NCBI GenBank assembly: GCA_021817025.1
Contig: JAKAWF010000176.1
Coordinates: forward strand, 1-6,951
DNA from: a bacterium
GTDB lineage: Bacteria > Chloroflexota > Dormibacteria > UBA8260 > Bog-877
Direction of reading: 5' to 3'
DNA length: 6,951 nt
A model generated the notes under the pieces. That model did not search any database. It was not told the origin of the DNA and worked only from the letters and a program-made list of their open reading frames with translations. Positions 6,595-6,951 of this stretch are shown here, in pieces. The position numbers were made by a program, and so were the translations under genes. Every line of letters begins with the position of its first letter. Position 1 is the first letter of the stretch.

Positions 6595-6874
6595 CGGGAC
6601 GAAGCTGGCGCGGAGCTGCCCTCCCTGGCCCCTGGCTGGCCCGGGTGCGGGGTTGGCGCTCAGCCACGGGGCCTCGGTGGTGGCCCAGGCCAGGAGTAGC
6701 CGCGGGATTGAGCCGTAGGGGACCCCAGTCTTCGACCGGGTTGGAACGGTCAGCTCGACCCGACCGTTCCGGCGGACTACCCTAAGCCTGGATCTCTCAA
6801 CTTTGCCCGTGGATCGCCCACATGAATGCCGGGAGGCCCGAAATTGGCGACGCCAGGAGCCGCGGTCGCTGACG
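6595..6874. other. Convergent intergenic region
   Basis: This 280-base gap lies between the biotin carboxylase stop and the stop of a gene on the opposite strand. I see no credible gene or RNA signature in it. It contains a perfect 9-bp inverted repeat at 6743-6770 and a short palindrome GGGGACCCC at 6718-6726. A shared transcription end zone is the simplest reading. Confidence 0.5.
6743..6770. terminator. Inverted repeat between convergent genes, possible bidirectional terminator
   Basis: GGAACGGTC (6743-6751) and GACCGTTCC (6762-6770) are perfect reverse complements around a 10-base loop. On + strand RNA the stem can be lengthened by two U-G pairs and one G-C pair (6740-6742 with 6771-6773). 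It sits between two genes that point at each other, where terminators are expected. There is no T-run on either side, so intrinsic termination is inferred from position and symmetry only. An operator for an unseen gene is possible but less likely, since no gene is seen to start nearby. Confidence 0.4.
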
Positions 6875-6951
6875 TTACTCGACGCCGATGGCTCCGAGGA
6901 CATCGAGCCGGGCCGCGCGGCGGGCGGGCCAGCTAGCCGCGGCCAGACCAA
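6875..6951 (-). CDS. C-terminus of an FtsX/MacB-family ABC transporter permease (partial)
   Basis: Reading the minus strand from the right edge, the frame ending at the TAA on 6877-6875 gives GLAAASWPARRAARLDVLGA followed by IGVE and the stop. This closely matches the usual end of FtsX/MacB-type permeases: the cytoplasmic tail after the last membrane helix, P-A-R-R-A-A-R-L-D-x-L-x-A-I/L, with a terminal acidic residue. Such permeases work with an ATPase partner in lipoprotein, peptide or drug export or in mechanotransmission; nothing here shows which. Only about 24 residues are visible and the rest lies outside the window. A long open frame on the same strand in another register (reaching 4897) covers this stretch but is an antisense shadow. 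The gene is convergent with the carboxylase pair, so it is not part of that operon. Confidence rests on one short but characteristic motif. Confidence 0.72.
   Translation of the reverse strand, partial: GLAAASWPARRAARLDVLGAIGVE

Noticed and set aside
6731..6762. Alternative antiterminator pairing of CGGGT (6737-6741) with ACCCG (6758-6762), competing with the 9-bp repeat.
   Set aside because: Only five base pairs and no downstream gene on this strand to regulate.
4897..6951. A 684-codon open frame on the minus strand opposite the biotin carboxylase gene.
   Set aside because: It is antisense to a strongly conserved gene. Its translation is rich in Gly, His, Pro and Arg without any recognisable motif, as expected for the shadow of a high-GC gene.

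Overview
The window is a GC-rich piece of bacterial chromosome with compact housekeeping genes, GTG start codons and weak or absent Shine-Dalgarno sites. This style, with an actinobacterial/chloroflexotal type of DksA/TraR zinc-finger protein, suggests a high-GC Terrabacteria lineage (Actinomycetota, Chloroflexota or Dormibacterota-like). The sequence alone does not settle the phylum.

Layout. (1) Positions 3-1058 (+) hold the 3' two-thirds of guaA, GMP synthase; its 5' end lies outside the window. (2) purD (1055-2341, +), phosphoribosylamine-glycine ligase, starts inside the guaA stop codon, so the two purine genes look translationally coupled. (3) A small DksA/TraR-type C4 zinc-finger protein follows 36 bases later (2378-2755, +). 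A strong bulged GC hairpin lies directly behind its stop (2756-2790). (4) About 540 bases (2756-3295) hold no convincing protein gene but contain several perfect short hairpins and a 15-base palindrome, ending in a possible -10 box. (5) Two adjacent genes (3296-5134 and 5146-6594, +) encode a two-subunit biotin-dependent carboxylase: a carboxyltransferase plus biotin-carrier subunit of the PycB/OadA type, then a biotin carboxylase subunit of the PycA/AccC type. (6) A 280-base gap with a perfect 9-bp inverted repeat separates this pair from the last codons of a convergent gene (6875-6951, -). That fragment reads as the C-terminus of an FtsX/MacB-family ABC transporter permease.

How the genes work together. 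GuaA and PurD both act in purine nucleotide synthesis. The DksA-like protein probably binds RNA polymerase, and its link to the purine genes is positional only. The biotin carboxylase subunit has every catalytic residue I checked, and the partner's biotin-carrier domain has an intact AMKM lysine motif. A carboxylated biotin arm should therefore be made.

The main surprise is the carboxyltransferase domain that should receive it. The fold-wide sequence is well kept, but three of the four metal ligands, the catalytic threonine and several pyruvate-site residues of pyruvate carboxylase are replaced. The pair is therefore either a carboxylase with a new acceptor chemistry or a carboxylase with a pseudo-carboxyltransferase. 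This is the best candidate for undescribed biology in the window.
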